Shown here: piece by piece, positions 17,795 through 26,205 of the stretch
Position numbering within the stretch: position 1 is the stretch's first letter
Layout of the letters: each line of letters begins with the position of its first letter
NCBI GenBank assembly: GCA_016235775.1
Contig: JACRIU010000127.1
Span: 1 to 64,000, forward strand
DNA: 64,000 nucleotides
Direction of reading: 5' to 3'
Source of the DNA: Hydrogenophilales bacterium
GTDB taxonomy: Bacteria > Pseudomonadota > Gammaproteobacteria > Burkholderiales > Thiobacteraceae
Made by a program: the position numbers and the translations under genes
The notes under the pieces: generated by a model
Databases searched by the model: none
What the model was told of the DNA's origin: nothing
The model's input: the letters and a program-made list of their open reading frames with translations, nothing else

Positions 17795-19582
17795 TTATTT
17801 ACTACCCATCATTACCGAATTACATAAGCGATCCCATTCGGGCAGCGGCTCGCCGGAGATCATATCCCCAATCACGTCACTCAAATATTCCTCCGAGTTG
17901 CCAACATGAAATATGTTCGCATCCCGAAAGATCGCTATCTTTTGGTGGTACTCCTCAAGGTGATTAAGCAAGTACGAAATGCTTTCCACCAATTCTGTCG
18001 GCGTCCGTGCAACACGGCCGACGGCCGAGCGATTTCGACAATAGGCCTCAGACCGCAATGCGGTGGGCATTTGATCCTCGGCAGGAGAATAGAACAAAAC
18101 GGGGCGCAGTGTGGAGAGCGCGAATGTATAGGCGGTCGATGAAAAGTCCGACACCAGTATTGATGTTTCCGCGTATAACTTCATATAGTCGCTGCCACCC
18201 CAATCAACGCGGAATCCTGGCTGCCCCGTGAAGCGCTCCACGATATTCAGTGTCTGCGCGTTCTTGTCTTCAACATGCGGCTTAAACACCACTTCATAGT
18301 CCGGGAAAGCGCTGAGCAGCGTAGCAACGATATCCATCCCAGCGTTGTACAAGGACGAATACTGGTTCCACACCGGCTTTCCATTCAACGGAGTCGGTGC
18401 ATAGGTAATGATCTTCTTTGGAGCCACATGACGTTCCGTGACCGCCCGGATGTTGGCGTCGATTTGTGGGTATCCTGCGGGCACGATATATATATTTTTT
18501 GGAATCTCACGATCCTTTAGTGCGTCGCTAAATACCTCGAAATGTCGATGTACTGGACGGGGCGCCAGCTCCGGAGAACTCGATATACCATATTGCACGG
18601 CGATACTTTTGATCGCATTTCGATAATATTCTGAAGAAACGACGTAGTAATCGAAGAGACGGAAGAACGCCGAGAAATGCGTCCGGGCTGCAACCGCACG
18701 CTGATATTGTTCTTCGGCCGACATCTGGCCCTCGCCTGCTGCCTCCACTATTCCCTGATGGCCTTCCGGCGCAAAAGGCGCGAACGACCCATGGATGATC
18801 ATGGCTTTCTTCGAATGGTCCGGCAATGCATCCATGATGGTCGCGGTAAAGAACAGATCGACACAACCCAACTTTAAAACCAATTCGCCACCAACATAAA
18901 ACGATGTCGAGTGCGACTCAAAATCATCGCCTACCGACAGCCCATAGAGATATAAAACAGCATAGCCACGCGCTTCCAACAGTGAAGGCAGCTGCCCAAA
19001 ATTTTTCCTGAAGGCGTTATCTGGGCAGAAAAACCCAATCACTTCCGGGAAATCTTTCACGGCATATTCGATACGTGCCAACTGCAGTCGCTGCAGTAAA
19101 TCCAAGGTGTCTAGCCGTCGACAATAGGCCCCGATGAGGTCTTGAGAAACCCAATTCGAATTCGACATGGAGGTCCGCAGCTTTAACGCGCAGGCGAACA
19201 GATAGCCCTTCGAACAATCGATGAAGGCCTGTGTGGAGTCCAAATCCTTCAATAGTTCCTGGAGAAGCGTCTTATGCTGGCCTTCTCCTGCCAGATACCC
19301 CGTGACGACCGCCTCGATGATCTGATCGAAGATACCCGTCATGGATTCGAGAACATCGAGGAAGTGCCCACCATATGTATCGCTAAACAACGGGAGGAGT
19401 TGCACGATTGCGGGAACAGAATAGTGCTCGTCTTCCATCCCGTCGCCCACAGTGAAGTGAAGTGACGCCAGAGTTTTCTCTATCGAGTTACACTCGTCAG
19501 CATCCGAGACAGTCGCAGAAATCAAGTTGCGAATATCCGGTATATTTTCGAGCAACTTTTCAGTGATAAAGTCTTGAAGCAC
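17795..19582 (-). CDS. CDP-glycerol glycerophosphotransferase-like transferase
   Basis: 595 residues. The C-terminal half carries features of the CDP-glycerol:poly(glycerophosphate) glycerophosphotransferase (Glyphos_transf) fold: IIHGSFAPFAP, ITYAPTPLNGKPVWNQYSS, YEVVFKPHVEDKNAQ and ILVSDFSSTAYTFALSTLRPVLF. That family transfers from CDP-activated donors. The protein is clearly paralogous to the C-terminal 600 residues of the next upstream gene (shared STSFYVGG, TIMDALPD, VIPAGYPQID-type strings). A GTG start at 19582 is supported by AGGAGAA six bases upstream. In this operon a CDP-linked phosphoramidate would be the natural donor; this is inference. The codon use and GC here look lower than in the housekeeping genes. 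Confidence 0.75.
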   Translation of the reverse strand: MLQDFITEKLLENIPDIRNLISATVSDADECNSIEKTLASLHFTVGDGMEDEHYSVPAIVQLLPLFSDTYGGHFLDVLESMTGIFDQIIEAVVTGYLAGEGQHKTLLQELLKDLDSTQAFIDCSKGYLFACALKLRTSMSNSNWVSQDLIGAYCRRLDTLDLLQRLQLARIEYAVKDFPEVIGFFCPDNAFRKNFGQLPSLLEARGYAVLYLYGLSVGDDFESHSTSFYVGGELVLKLGCVDLFFTATIMDALPDHSKKAMIIHGSFAPFAPEGHQGIVEAAGEGQMSAEEQYQRAVAARTHFSAFFRLFDYYVVSSEYYRNAIKSIAVQYGISSSPELAPRPVHRHFEVFSDALKDREIPKNIYIVPAGYPQIDANIRAVTERHVAPKKIITYAPTPLNGKPVWNQYSSLYNAGMDIVATLLSAFPDYEVVFKPHVEDKNAQTLNIVERFTGQPGFRVDWGGSDYMKLYAETSILVSDFSSTAYTFALSTLRPVLFYSPAEDQMPTALRSEAYCRNRSAVGRVARTPTELVESISYLLNHLEEYHQKIAIFRDANIFHVGNSEEYLSDVIGDMISGEPLPEWDRLCNSVMMGSK

Positions 19583-19750
19583 CGCTTCTCCTAGCTGGGC
19601 GCACTTGCTGTATCGAAGTGTAGGGAAATCCCATTAATTCACGTTGCACTAACGAAAGTAACTTTCAGATAAAGCGCGCTTCGCGTCTGATCGACTTTGA
19701 AGTGCTATCCGGGGTATAAGCCGTTTGACTTTTGCGTGCATGGCTCAACC

Positions 19751-22369
19751 TCATGGAGACGATTGAGGCTTATCAAAGCAGCGCCAGTCAACGCCCTTTT
19801 CTCCCGCGATCATCTGCTTTGCTGCATTGGCAATATAAGCCTCAGACTCACCCACGTGATACACGTAGTCGTCGCGAACGTCGGCGATCCGATCACGGTA
19901 GCCGCTGGGATCCTTCAATGCGGCGCGAACTGCGTTGATCAGACCTTCTGGGTCCGTCACGACCTCCCCAACTTTTGATCGAGCAACACAGTAATCCTCG
20001 GTGCGGACGTATTCCGGGAGCTGTTGTTCTGCTCCGGAAGAGAAAATGACAGGCCGCAGTGTGGCGAACGCATACGTATAGGCGGTGGACGAGAAATCCG
20101 AGACAAGAACCGCGGTTCTCGCGTAGAGGTCGCCGTATTTCGATCCCGACCAATCCACCACAAAATTGTTTACCCCCTCAAATTGATCCAGAATGGCTTG
20201 CGTCCACTGATTGTGATCGAGGATGTATGGCTTAAATACAATACGGTAATCCGGAAAGGCCGAGAGTAAAGCCGCGATAATTTCTGGCCCCGCTAGCCGT
20301 ACCGAGGCATAGGGCTCCCATCTTGGCTTGCCGTTCAGCGGCGTCGGCGCATATGTGATGGTATCGACAGGCCCGCGATATGCGGAAACCGACGCCGCAA
20401 GATTATCAATTTGCGGGTACCCCGCTGGAATTACGCACACGCGATTGGCCAATCTGCGATCGCTAAAGTGTCGATCGTAAGCATCAAAATGCCAATGCCG
20501 CGAAGGCACCTCGCGTACGCCCGCTGAATTACACTCCTGCATACCGTAATCCAACGCCATATCGCATATTTGATTCATGAAGGGCTGCGCCGCCACAAGA
20601 AAATAGTCATATAGGCGGTAAAAGGCGGGGAACGACGTACGCGCATCGAATGCCATGCGGTATTCCTCTTCCGGTGTCGAACCATCGGGCGGAGTGGGAT
20701 CGTATCGCTCAAGCCGGGCAAGCAGGCTAGGCGCGAACGATCCGTGATGAACTAAAGCTCTCTTGCCGCGATCTGGAAGCGCATCCATGATCGTTCCGGT
20801 AAAGAAAAGATCCACGCTATCGATTTTGCGAATCATGTCACCGCCCACGTAAAAAGACGTCGAATGTTCCTCGAATTCACCCCCAATTAACGTGCCATAA
20901 AGGAACAACACAGAATGATTTTGCTCTTGGAACAGCGTTGGCAAGTTGCCAAAATGGGTCCGGAATGCCGCGTCCGGGCAGAAAAATGCGATGGATCCGC
21001 AACCCGCCTCTGCCGCCTGCCGAATCCTTGCCAGTTGCACATACTGCAAAAACGTTCGTTGACCGAGATAAGCAAGTAAGTTGTTGGATATCCGCTCGTT
21101 AAGATTGGCCAGATCATTCGTTTCGATACAAATCGCCGTTTGCATAAGAACACAGCCGCACATGAAGCCCATTAAGCTTCCTAGGCCATCATCCCGCCGG
21201 CAAATATCACGGGTGAGGCTACCGACTTCGGAGAGCCCATTCGATGCGGCTACCAGGATAGAGGAAGCGATCTGGACGAGTTCATCACCGTGTATGGTTG
21301 CGAGCCCTTCAAACGTTCCAGTTCCGTTCCGGGCTAACGCGTCAGCAATGCGCACCAACCTGATATGCAGTTGTTGCGCCGCCGCCGCATCGCTCCCGGT
21401 CACGGCAGTCGTGGTGAGCGCCATCCATCGGCATATCCGGCGTTCGGTTTCCGGCAAGTTCGATGCTTCCGATGCCCACAGGGACGCATCGTACCTTTGC
21501 TCCAGCTCGCGCCACATGTTCAGCTGTTCAAGCCATTGAAGCATGCCGTTGCTGGAGACCCGCTCGACAATGGACAAATCCGACGTATCTACTCTGGTTG
21601 GCATCGACTTCGACTCACGCCGCTCAATATTCTCTTTGTTCACATCCGCAACAGTGCCGTTCACGACCGCGTGGCCACATGCCTCATACCCCAGCAATTG
21701 CGCAGCTGCACCCACCGTGGCGTTATATTTACTTGCAATGTCGCGATCAAAGTAACGTGCCCACCCGCCAGATTTTCCTTCACGCCACATGCCCACGACA
21801 TCGCGCACCAGATGGCCGGCCTCGCCACGTTGTCGCCCAGTAATCGCTTCAAACGAGAACTTCTCAACGATGTGTCCCAGTCGTTTGGCGTCTACGTTTA
21901 TGCCTGCTTGAGTGCAAACGGAATTGCACACCCCCATCACGTCTGCCTTGAGTTGATCAAACGTCAGCGTGAGCACTGTGGGAGCCAAAGTAGTCCACGC
22001 AACGGCATCAGCAATATGGCTTGCGAACTCGGCGTTCAAATAGGCTAGCAACATGCCACCCATGTGCTTTTCTGCCACATTGTGCAGAAACATATCATCC
22101 TTTACCCATGACACCAATACGTCTCGGGGGTCGCGGCTCAGATGGACACAAAGAAAATTCGGATCGGAAATGCACCCTACGAACGGCTTAGGCCCCTGGT
22201 GTGTAAAGTAAAAAAACGGTTTCCCAACACTGGGATAGATTTGGAGAAAATGTTCATCTTTGTTTGGAGGTAGGATGCTGTATTCCGCCTCCATCGCAAC
22301 TTGTTCGAGGATTGGCCGTATTGCTGAGGTTCCGGAGTGCTGAAGCGTAGCAAGAATAATGTTCTTCAT
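19751..22369 (-). CDS. Fusion: N-terminal sulfotransferase-fold domain plus C-terminal Glyphos_transf-like domain
   Basis: About 872 residues from the ATG at 22369 (the track's TTG at 22411 adds 14 residues). Residues 1-250 show a sulfotransferase pattern: MKNIILATLQHSGTSAIRP as the 5'-PSB-like loop and HLSRDPRDVLVSWVKD as the 3'-PB-like motif. Residues about 270-872 parallel the whole 595-residue neighbour: FFCPDAAFRTHFGNLP, STSFYVGGD, TGTIMDALPDRGK, VHHGSFAPS, ITYAPTPLNGKPRW, FKPYILDHNQW and VLVSDFSSTAYTYAFATLRP. The two genes probably arose by duplication, with a domain gained or lost. The protein couples a CDP-donor type transferase with a 3'-phosphonucleotide-binding type domain. No close family name can be given. 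Confidence 0.75.
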   Translation of the reverse strand: MKNIILATLQHSGTSAIRPILEQVAMEAEYSILPPNKDEHFLQIYPSVGKPFFYFTHQGPKPFVGCISDPNFLCVHLSRDPRDVLVSWVKDDMFLHNVAEKHMGGMLLAYLNAEFASHIADAVAWTTLAPTVLTLTFDQLKADVMGVCNSVCTQAGINVDAKRLGHIVEKFSFEAITGRQRGEAGHLVRDVVGMWREGKSGGWARYFDRDIASKYNATVGAAAQLLGYEACGHAVVNGTVADVNKENIERRESKSMPTRVDTSDLSIVERVSSNGMLQWLEQLNMWRELEQRYDASLWASEASNLPETERRICRWMALTTTAVTGSDAAAAQQLHIRLVRIADALARNGTGTFEGLATIHGDELVQIASSILVAASNGLSEVGSLTRDICRRDDGLGSLMGFMCGCVLMQTAICIETNDLANLNERISNNLLAYLGQRTFLQYVQLARIRQAAEAGCGSIAFFCPDAAFRTHFGNLPTLFQEQNHSVLFLYGTLIGGEFEEHSTSFYVGGDMIRKIDSVDLFFTGTIMDALPDRGKRALVHHGSFAPSLLARLERYDPTPPDGSTPEEEYRMAFDARTSFPAFYRLYDYFLVAAQPFMNQICDMALDYGMQECNSAGVREVPSRHWHFDAYDRHFSDRRLANRVCVIPAGYPQIDNLAASVSAYRGPVDTITYAPTPLNGKPRWEPYASVRLAGPEIIAALLSAFPDYRIVFKPYILDHNQWTQAILDQFEGVNNFVVDWSGSKYGDLYARTAVLVSDFSSTAYTYAFATLRPVIFSSGAEQQLPEYVRTEDYCVARSKVGEVVTDPEGLINAVRAALKDPSGYRDRIADVRDDYVYHVGESEAYIANAAKQMIAGEKGVDWRCFDKPQSSP

Positions 22370-22424
22370 TGAATGCCTTGAATGCCTCAACCATGAGTAT
22401 GTCGCGCCCAATAACGAGGTATAG

Positions 22425-23189
22425 CTATGCCCCGCCGATCGAACGCACTAGCCAATGGGCGCCATTGGAATCTGCAATTTCCTTTTCACACAATTGCCAG
22501 TCACTTTCAGTGTCAATTTCATACCACATCCCGTTTACCGGCAGCCCTTGAATCACCACGCCACTCGCGATAAGTCGCTGCAACAAGCCGGTCATATCTA
22601 GCCGATCTACCTCGCTTGGAACAAGCGATGCAAGGAAGTGCGCCACCTGTGCCCATCCCGATGGCTCGAACTTTAGGAGCCCCATATACTGTCCCCGAAC
22701 CTCTTCCATAGACTTGGGGCGCCGCCCAATATCCGACACCCGCCCATCGGCTTCGACCGCAAGGGTCTCGGCATCGGCCAGGGGATCATCGAACCGCGCC
22801 TCCCACAGGCGACGCCATTCAGTGTTGTAACTAATCGCGATCGCAGCGGGCGAAACCATCAGCAGTTGGATGGTCTCCGGCGCGAAGACAATGTCGGAGT
22901 AACTCACAATACAGGGACTATTACTTAGCCATTCGCTCGCGCAACTTAACGAAACCACCATATTGGTTTTCTGCCAGCGCTCATTGTCAAAATGGCGCAG
23001 TGAATCCGGCAGCAATTCCTTGCGGTACCCACGCACAATGCCGATTTCCTCGATCCCCGCCGCACGCAATGCGTCGATTTGCCAATCCAATAACGAACGG
23101 CCGGCCAGCCGGGTCAAACACTTGGGCTGATCCTCGGTCAATTTCCCCATTCGGCTTCCACGCCCAGCCGCGAGAATGATCGCCTTCAC
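22425..23189 (-). CDS. Nucleotidyltransferase, candidate phosphoglutamine cytidylyltransferase (Cj1416-like)
   Basis: 254 residues from a GTG at 23189 that overlaps the upstream stop as GTGA; the track's 23282 start is too long. The protein begins VKAIILAAGRGSRMGKLTED with QPKCL, the sugar-nucleotidyltransferase signature (LAAGxGxRxxxxT..xPK). IVSYSDIVF supplies the metal-binding Asp, and YEIDTESDWQ the second. Context names the substrate: in C. jejuni the Cj1416 enzyme converts L-glutamine phosphate plus CTP to CDP-L-glutamine in MeOPN synthesis, and the next genes here are homologues of Cj1417 and Cj1418. A sugar-1-phosphate substrate cannot be excluded from sequence alone. Confidence 0.8.
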   Translation of the reverse strand: MKAIILAAGRGSRMGKLTEDQPKCLTRLAGRSLLDWQIDALRAAGIEEIGIVRGYRKELLPDSLRHFDNERWQKTNMVVSLSCASEWLSNSPCIVSYSDIVFAPETIQLLMVSPAAIAISYNTEWRRLWEARFDDPLADAETLAVEADGRVSDIGRRPKSMEEVRGQYMGLLKFEPSGWAQVAHFLASLVPSEVDRLDMTGLLQRLIASGVVIQGLPVNGMWYEIDTESDWQLCEKEIADSNGAHWLVRSIGGA

Positions 23190-23809
23190 GTCTTTGCGCT
23201 CCCCGCTTGCGCCTTGCCGAATACCGCTTGGAACATCGCAACATCCCTCTCTGCAAAAGGAGCTAGCCGCTCGGGGTGCCACATGACGGCCGTAATCGGA
23301 TAGGACAGATGGCGGATCCCCTTGACCACGCCATCACTTGCCTGCGCAAATATCGCCAAGTCGGGAGAGGTCGTATATGCCCCGTAGTTGTGAAAACTAT
23401 TGACGGTGGCTTTTTCACTTTCGATGGTGATGGCTTGCGTTTCGGCCACATGCCCGGAGACGGGTTCCAAGGCCACGCCGAATCTCGATTGAATCAATTG
23501 CATGCCGCGGCACACGCCTATCACAGGCATTGTTTGATCCAAGGCCCAGTCCAGAAGCATTTTTTCGGTTTCATCCCGCTCCGGCGCATCGCCGCCCATC
23601 GAAACCAAATCATTCCCGCCCGTAAATAGAACGCCGGCAATCGGCACACCGGAAATTAGCTCATGAGCACTCTCGACATGATTGGGGATGAGGAGCGGAA
23701 CCAGGCCACATTTATTTAGAAATGCGTACCACCGCTGATCCAGTGCATCCCGCCGCTCCCGATGCGCGCCATCCACAACAACGCGCTGTGTAATGGCTAT
23801 GAGCTTCAT
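23186..23809 (-). CDS. Class I glutamine amidotransferase, candidate gamma-glutamyl-CDP-amidate hydrolase (Cj1417-like)
   Basis: 207 residues from the ATG at 23809 (MKLIAITQRVVV), which overlaps the upstream stop as ATGA; the track's start at 23839 is too early. It is a peptidase C26/GATase-type fold: GVCRGMQLIQ carries the nucleophilic Cys and MWHPE the catalytic His and Glu. The strings RRDALDQRWYAF and GGNDLVSMGGDAPERDETE are what I recall from the phosphoramidate-pathway branch rather than from PuuD. In C. jejuni, Cj1417 cleaves CDP-L-glutamine to cytidine diphosphoramidate and glutamate. Position between a cytidylyltransferase and a glutamine kinase supports the same role. Confidence 0.85.
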   Translation of the reverse strand: MKLIAITQRVVVDGAHRERRDALDQRWYAFLNKCGLVPLLIPNHVESAHELISGVPIAGVLFTGGNDLVSMGGDAPERDETEKMLLDWALDQTMPVIGVCRGMQLIQSRFGVALEPVSGHVAETQAITIESEKATVNSFHNYGAYTTSPDLAIFAQASDGVVKGIRHLSYPITAVMWHPERLAPFAERDVAMFQAVFGKAQAGSAKT

Positions 23810-24615
23810 CGGAGAATACGCACCAAGCGATTGGCGCAATCCATATCCAGCATCTTGGCGCTAGCCCATTTGTTGAACAGCGTCTCACCGGCGCCAATGA
23901 CGGCAGGAATCCCCAACTCCCCGGCGCGAATCGCCATATGCGAGTTCGCCCCGCCGTACATCGTGACAAAGCCGGTAATGCCATGCGAGAAGATCCAGTC
24001 ATAGCCTGGGTCAGCGCTGGGTATGAATAAGATCGCTCCGTGCAATTTCTCATGCGGCGCAGGCAGTTGCACGACCGGCCCCACTGCTTTGCTGAGCGTC
24101 ACGAAATTCGGCTCGCATTGCGGCAATTCGAACGCCACGACATCCTCCGGGCAAGTAATCAGCGGCGGCAGGCAAAGATTGGTGGTCACCGCATAGGCCG
24201 CTTCCCCTTCGGAAATGGACTGCCCCAGGGTGAAGCCAACATCATCACCCGAGCCATATAGCTTGCGAATGATCGATATGTCGGCAAAAGAAGCCCGTTC
24301 CCTGGCATAGCCGTGCTCCCCGGCCAGTTGGCCGAACAGGTTCAATACCTCGCTCAGGCTCTTGGTGAAAACGAATTTTGAATACTCCCGGCCCTCGATC
24401 GCGCCTTTGATGAAATCAAAAAGCCCCAGCACGTCGTGTTCCAGCTGATGCTGCTTCAACAAATCCTCAATCGCGCGCATTTGGCCGAGCGATAAAGCAA
24501 AATCTTGCCTACGGCGATCTGCATCCGGTGGCGGCGCGGCGTGTTCCCAATCGAAGTAGCGCTCCGGCGCCTCGTCATAACGGGGAGAAAGGATGTCATA
24601 GGTGCCTGGGCGCAA
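23806..24615 (-). CDS. Split glutamine kinase, C-terminal part with phosphohistidine domain (Cj1418-like)
   Basis: 269 codons, opening at a TTG (24615), LRPGTYDILSPRYDE. The C-terminal 100 residues are the mobile phosphohistidine domain of PEP-utilising enzymes: YGGANSHMAIRAGELGIPAV, with the phosphorylated His at residue 226, and a final MLDMDCANRLVRI. This is not an independent gene by origin. It lies in the same frame as the ATP-grasp part upstream, separated only by TAA-TAC-GGC-CAT, and the homologous stretch reads on as ...YGHLRPGTYD.... Joined, the protein would be about 800 residues with the His near 756, close to the C. jejuni L-glutamine kinase layout. A GGAG lies 11 bases before the TTG, so reinitiation as a two-subunit enzyme is possible; a nonsense mutation or a sequencing error are the alternatives. 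Confidence 0.8.
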   Translation of the reverse strand: MRPGTYDILSPRYDEAPERYFDWEHAAPPPDADRRRQDFALSLGQMRAIEDLLKQHQLEHDVLGLFDFIKGAIEGREYSKFVFTKSLSEVLNLFGQLAGEHGYARERASFADISIIRKLYGSGDDVGFTLGQSISEGEAAYAVTTNLCLPPLITCPEDVVAFELPQCEPNFVTLSKAVGPVVQLPAPHEKLHGAILFIPSADPGYDWIFSHGITGFVTMYGGANSHMAIRAGELGIPAVIGAGETLFNKWASAKMLDMDCANRLVRILR

Positions 24616-24624
24616 ATGGCCGTA

Positions 24625-24627
24625 TTA
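24625..24627 (-). other. In-frame TAA that splits the glutamine kinase gene
   Basis: The reverse strand reads TTT CTG GAG TAA TAC GGC CAT TTG CGC CCA: F L E stop Y G H L R P. Both sides are in one frame and both belong to one conserved stretch, so a single base change (for example AAA or GAA to TAA) would account for the split. Confidence 0.85.
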
Positions 24628-26205
24628 CTCCAGAAATGCGCTTCGGGATAAACGAGCAAAATCCTTCGCCATACGCGAACTGACGGTGTCGAGCGAATTC
24701 ATAAAACAATCGTATTCACGATTGCTCAATATGCCTACGCTCACCAAGGATTTTAGCAATTGCACGGCGATGAATCCGGCGCGCGCCAAGCCCGCAAACG
24801 GCAAAGTCCCATAGCGTTTGCAGTCTTCGATCAACCAGTAAATTTTGGATGTCGCATCCAGATCACTCGTGCGGATCGCGTCCAGCCGTGACGCCAGTTC
24901 CTTGATCCTTTCCGCGTCTTTGCGCCACAAGCCGTTTTCGCCGCCGATGATGTTGTTCGTCAGCACGCGCAGGCTGTCCGCGAAGCTGGCGATTTCATGC
25001 TCTTCAAAATCGTGCTCGCGCAATGCTTCGAGCCGCTGCGGAAGATCAAGGGTATAGCAGGAGTAAATAATCTCGAACTCGACCTTGTCGTGATAGTTCG
25101 GGTAAGTCAGCAGGCGATTGATGTAATGATTGGCCAGCTTATTCGATAGCTCGGGCGACACATCCGCCGGGATAAACGAATTGAAGCTCACGCGGACATC
25201 GATATAGGGCAAGCCAAAAAAGCTCAACAAAAGCGGAAAACTGCGCAGATTCTTGTAGCCGTAATTATCGCGCTGGTAGGCCCAAATGCTGTCGGTCACC
25301 AGCTCCTTGTACAGCGACAAGGCCAGCGGGTGCGGACGCACACCGATGATTTCCGCGGGATTCCAGTCCGGCATCACGCCCAGCACCGTGCGATCGCCAT
25401 AGAGATAAGGGTGCGGCTTCGACGCCTCCACAACCCGCTTCTGCACCAGCTTGAGCACTTCGGCGTGCGTATGCGGATCGAGCTGGCTCTCGGCGCGCAC
25501 GATCAATGGCCGCACTTGCAGAATGAAACAGTCCTTGTTTGCGGTAACGGCGAATTCGACATCGAGGCGGTCAAATGCGAACAAGACTTCCAGCTCATGC
25601 AGCGCTTGAAGTATCTGCGCAAGATGATCCGGGGCCTGAACTTCCGCGCGTTTGAAATAAAGATAGGTGCGAAGCTTATTGGTCGCGCCGGATGTCACCG
25701 AGGACGTCGAACCGCTGCGGTCGTCATAATTGACGACATAGTGCGGGCTTCCGGTGGTGGGCTCGCGGGTGAATGCAACCCCGGATAGCTGAACATCCTT
25801 GAGCATGGGCTGGATGAATATCTGATCTTGATCATCTCCCGAATCGAACGACGCGATCACCTCTTCCATGGCCGCACGGAGGTTTTGCTCTCCCATCACA
25901 TTTGGGACGGAGACGAATTTACCGGCCTGCGATTCAATCGAGGAATCTTCGCTGCGGGCGCTGCTGCGCACGATAACCGGCAGCTTGAACCAGCCGCGCT
26001 GCCGGATCGAATCTAAAATGATCTGAGGCTCGGCCCGCCACTGGGCAACCGAGGTGCACACTTGGGGTAGCACACGCCCATGCACCAGCCGCCCCTCCAG
26101 GCGCGCCAGCGTTTCCGCCTTGGTTCCAAATTGCAGCGGCGTGTGCAGCGATAGATCAGACACGCCGGGCAGTCCAAGCGCGTGTAAGGTATGTGGTTTC
26201 GACAT
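24625..26205 (-). CDS. Split glutamine kinase, N-terminal ATP-grasp part (PPDK_N / Cj1418-like)
   Basis: About 526 residues from the ATG at 26205 (MSKPHTLHALGLPG). It matches the ATP-binding domain of pyruvate phosphate dikinase/PEP synthase: LPVIVRSSARSEDSS is the typical ATP-grasp loop, DQIFIQPMLKDVQLSGVAFT follows, and DRLDVEFAV...FILQVRPLIV closes the active site. In C. jejuni the homologous Cj1418 phosphorylates L-glutamine on its amide nitrogen with ATP through a phosphohistidine; PEP or pyruvate are not substrates there. Here the frame stops at FLE-TAA and the His domain is in the next ORF. The start overlaps the upstream methyltransferase by about 50 bases; a start further in cannot be excluded. 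Confidence 0.8.
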   Translation of the reverse strand: MSKPHTLHALGLPGVSDLSLHTPLQFGTKAETLARLEGRLVHGRVLPQVCTSVAQWRAEPQIILDSIRQRGWFKLPVIVRSSARSEDSSIESQAGKFVSVPNVMGEQNLRAAMEEVIASFDSGDDQDQIFIQPMLKDVQLSGVAFTREPTTGSPHYVVNYDDRSGSTSSVTSGATNKLRTYLYFKRAEVQAPDHLAQILQALHELEVLFAFDRLDVEFAVTANKDCFILQVRPLIVRAESQLDPHTHAEVLKLVQKRVVEASKPHPYLYGDRTVLGVMPDWNPAEIIGVRPHPLALSLYKELVTDSIWAYQRDNYGYKNLRSFPLLLSFFGLPYIDVRVSFNSFIPADVSPELSNKLANHYINRLLTYPNYHDKVEFEIIYSCYTLDLPQRLEALREHDFEEHEIASFADSLRVLTNNIIGGENGLWRKDAERIKELASRLDAIRTSDLDATSKIYWLIEDCKRYGTLPFAGLARAGFIAVQLLKSLVSVGILSNREYDCFMNSLDTVSSRMAKDFARLSRSAFLE

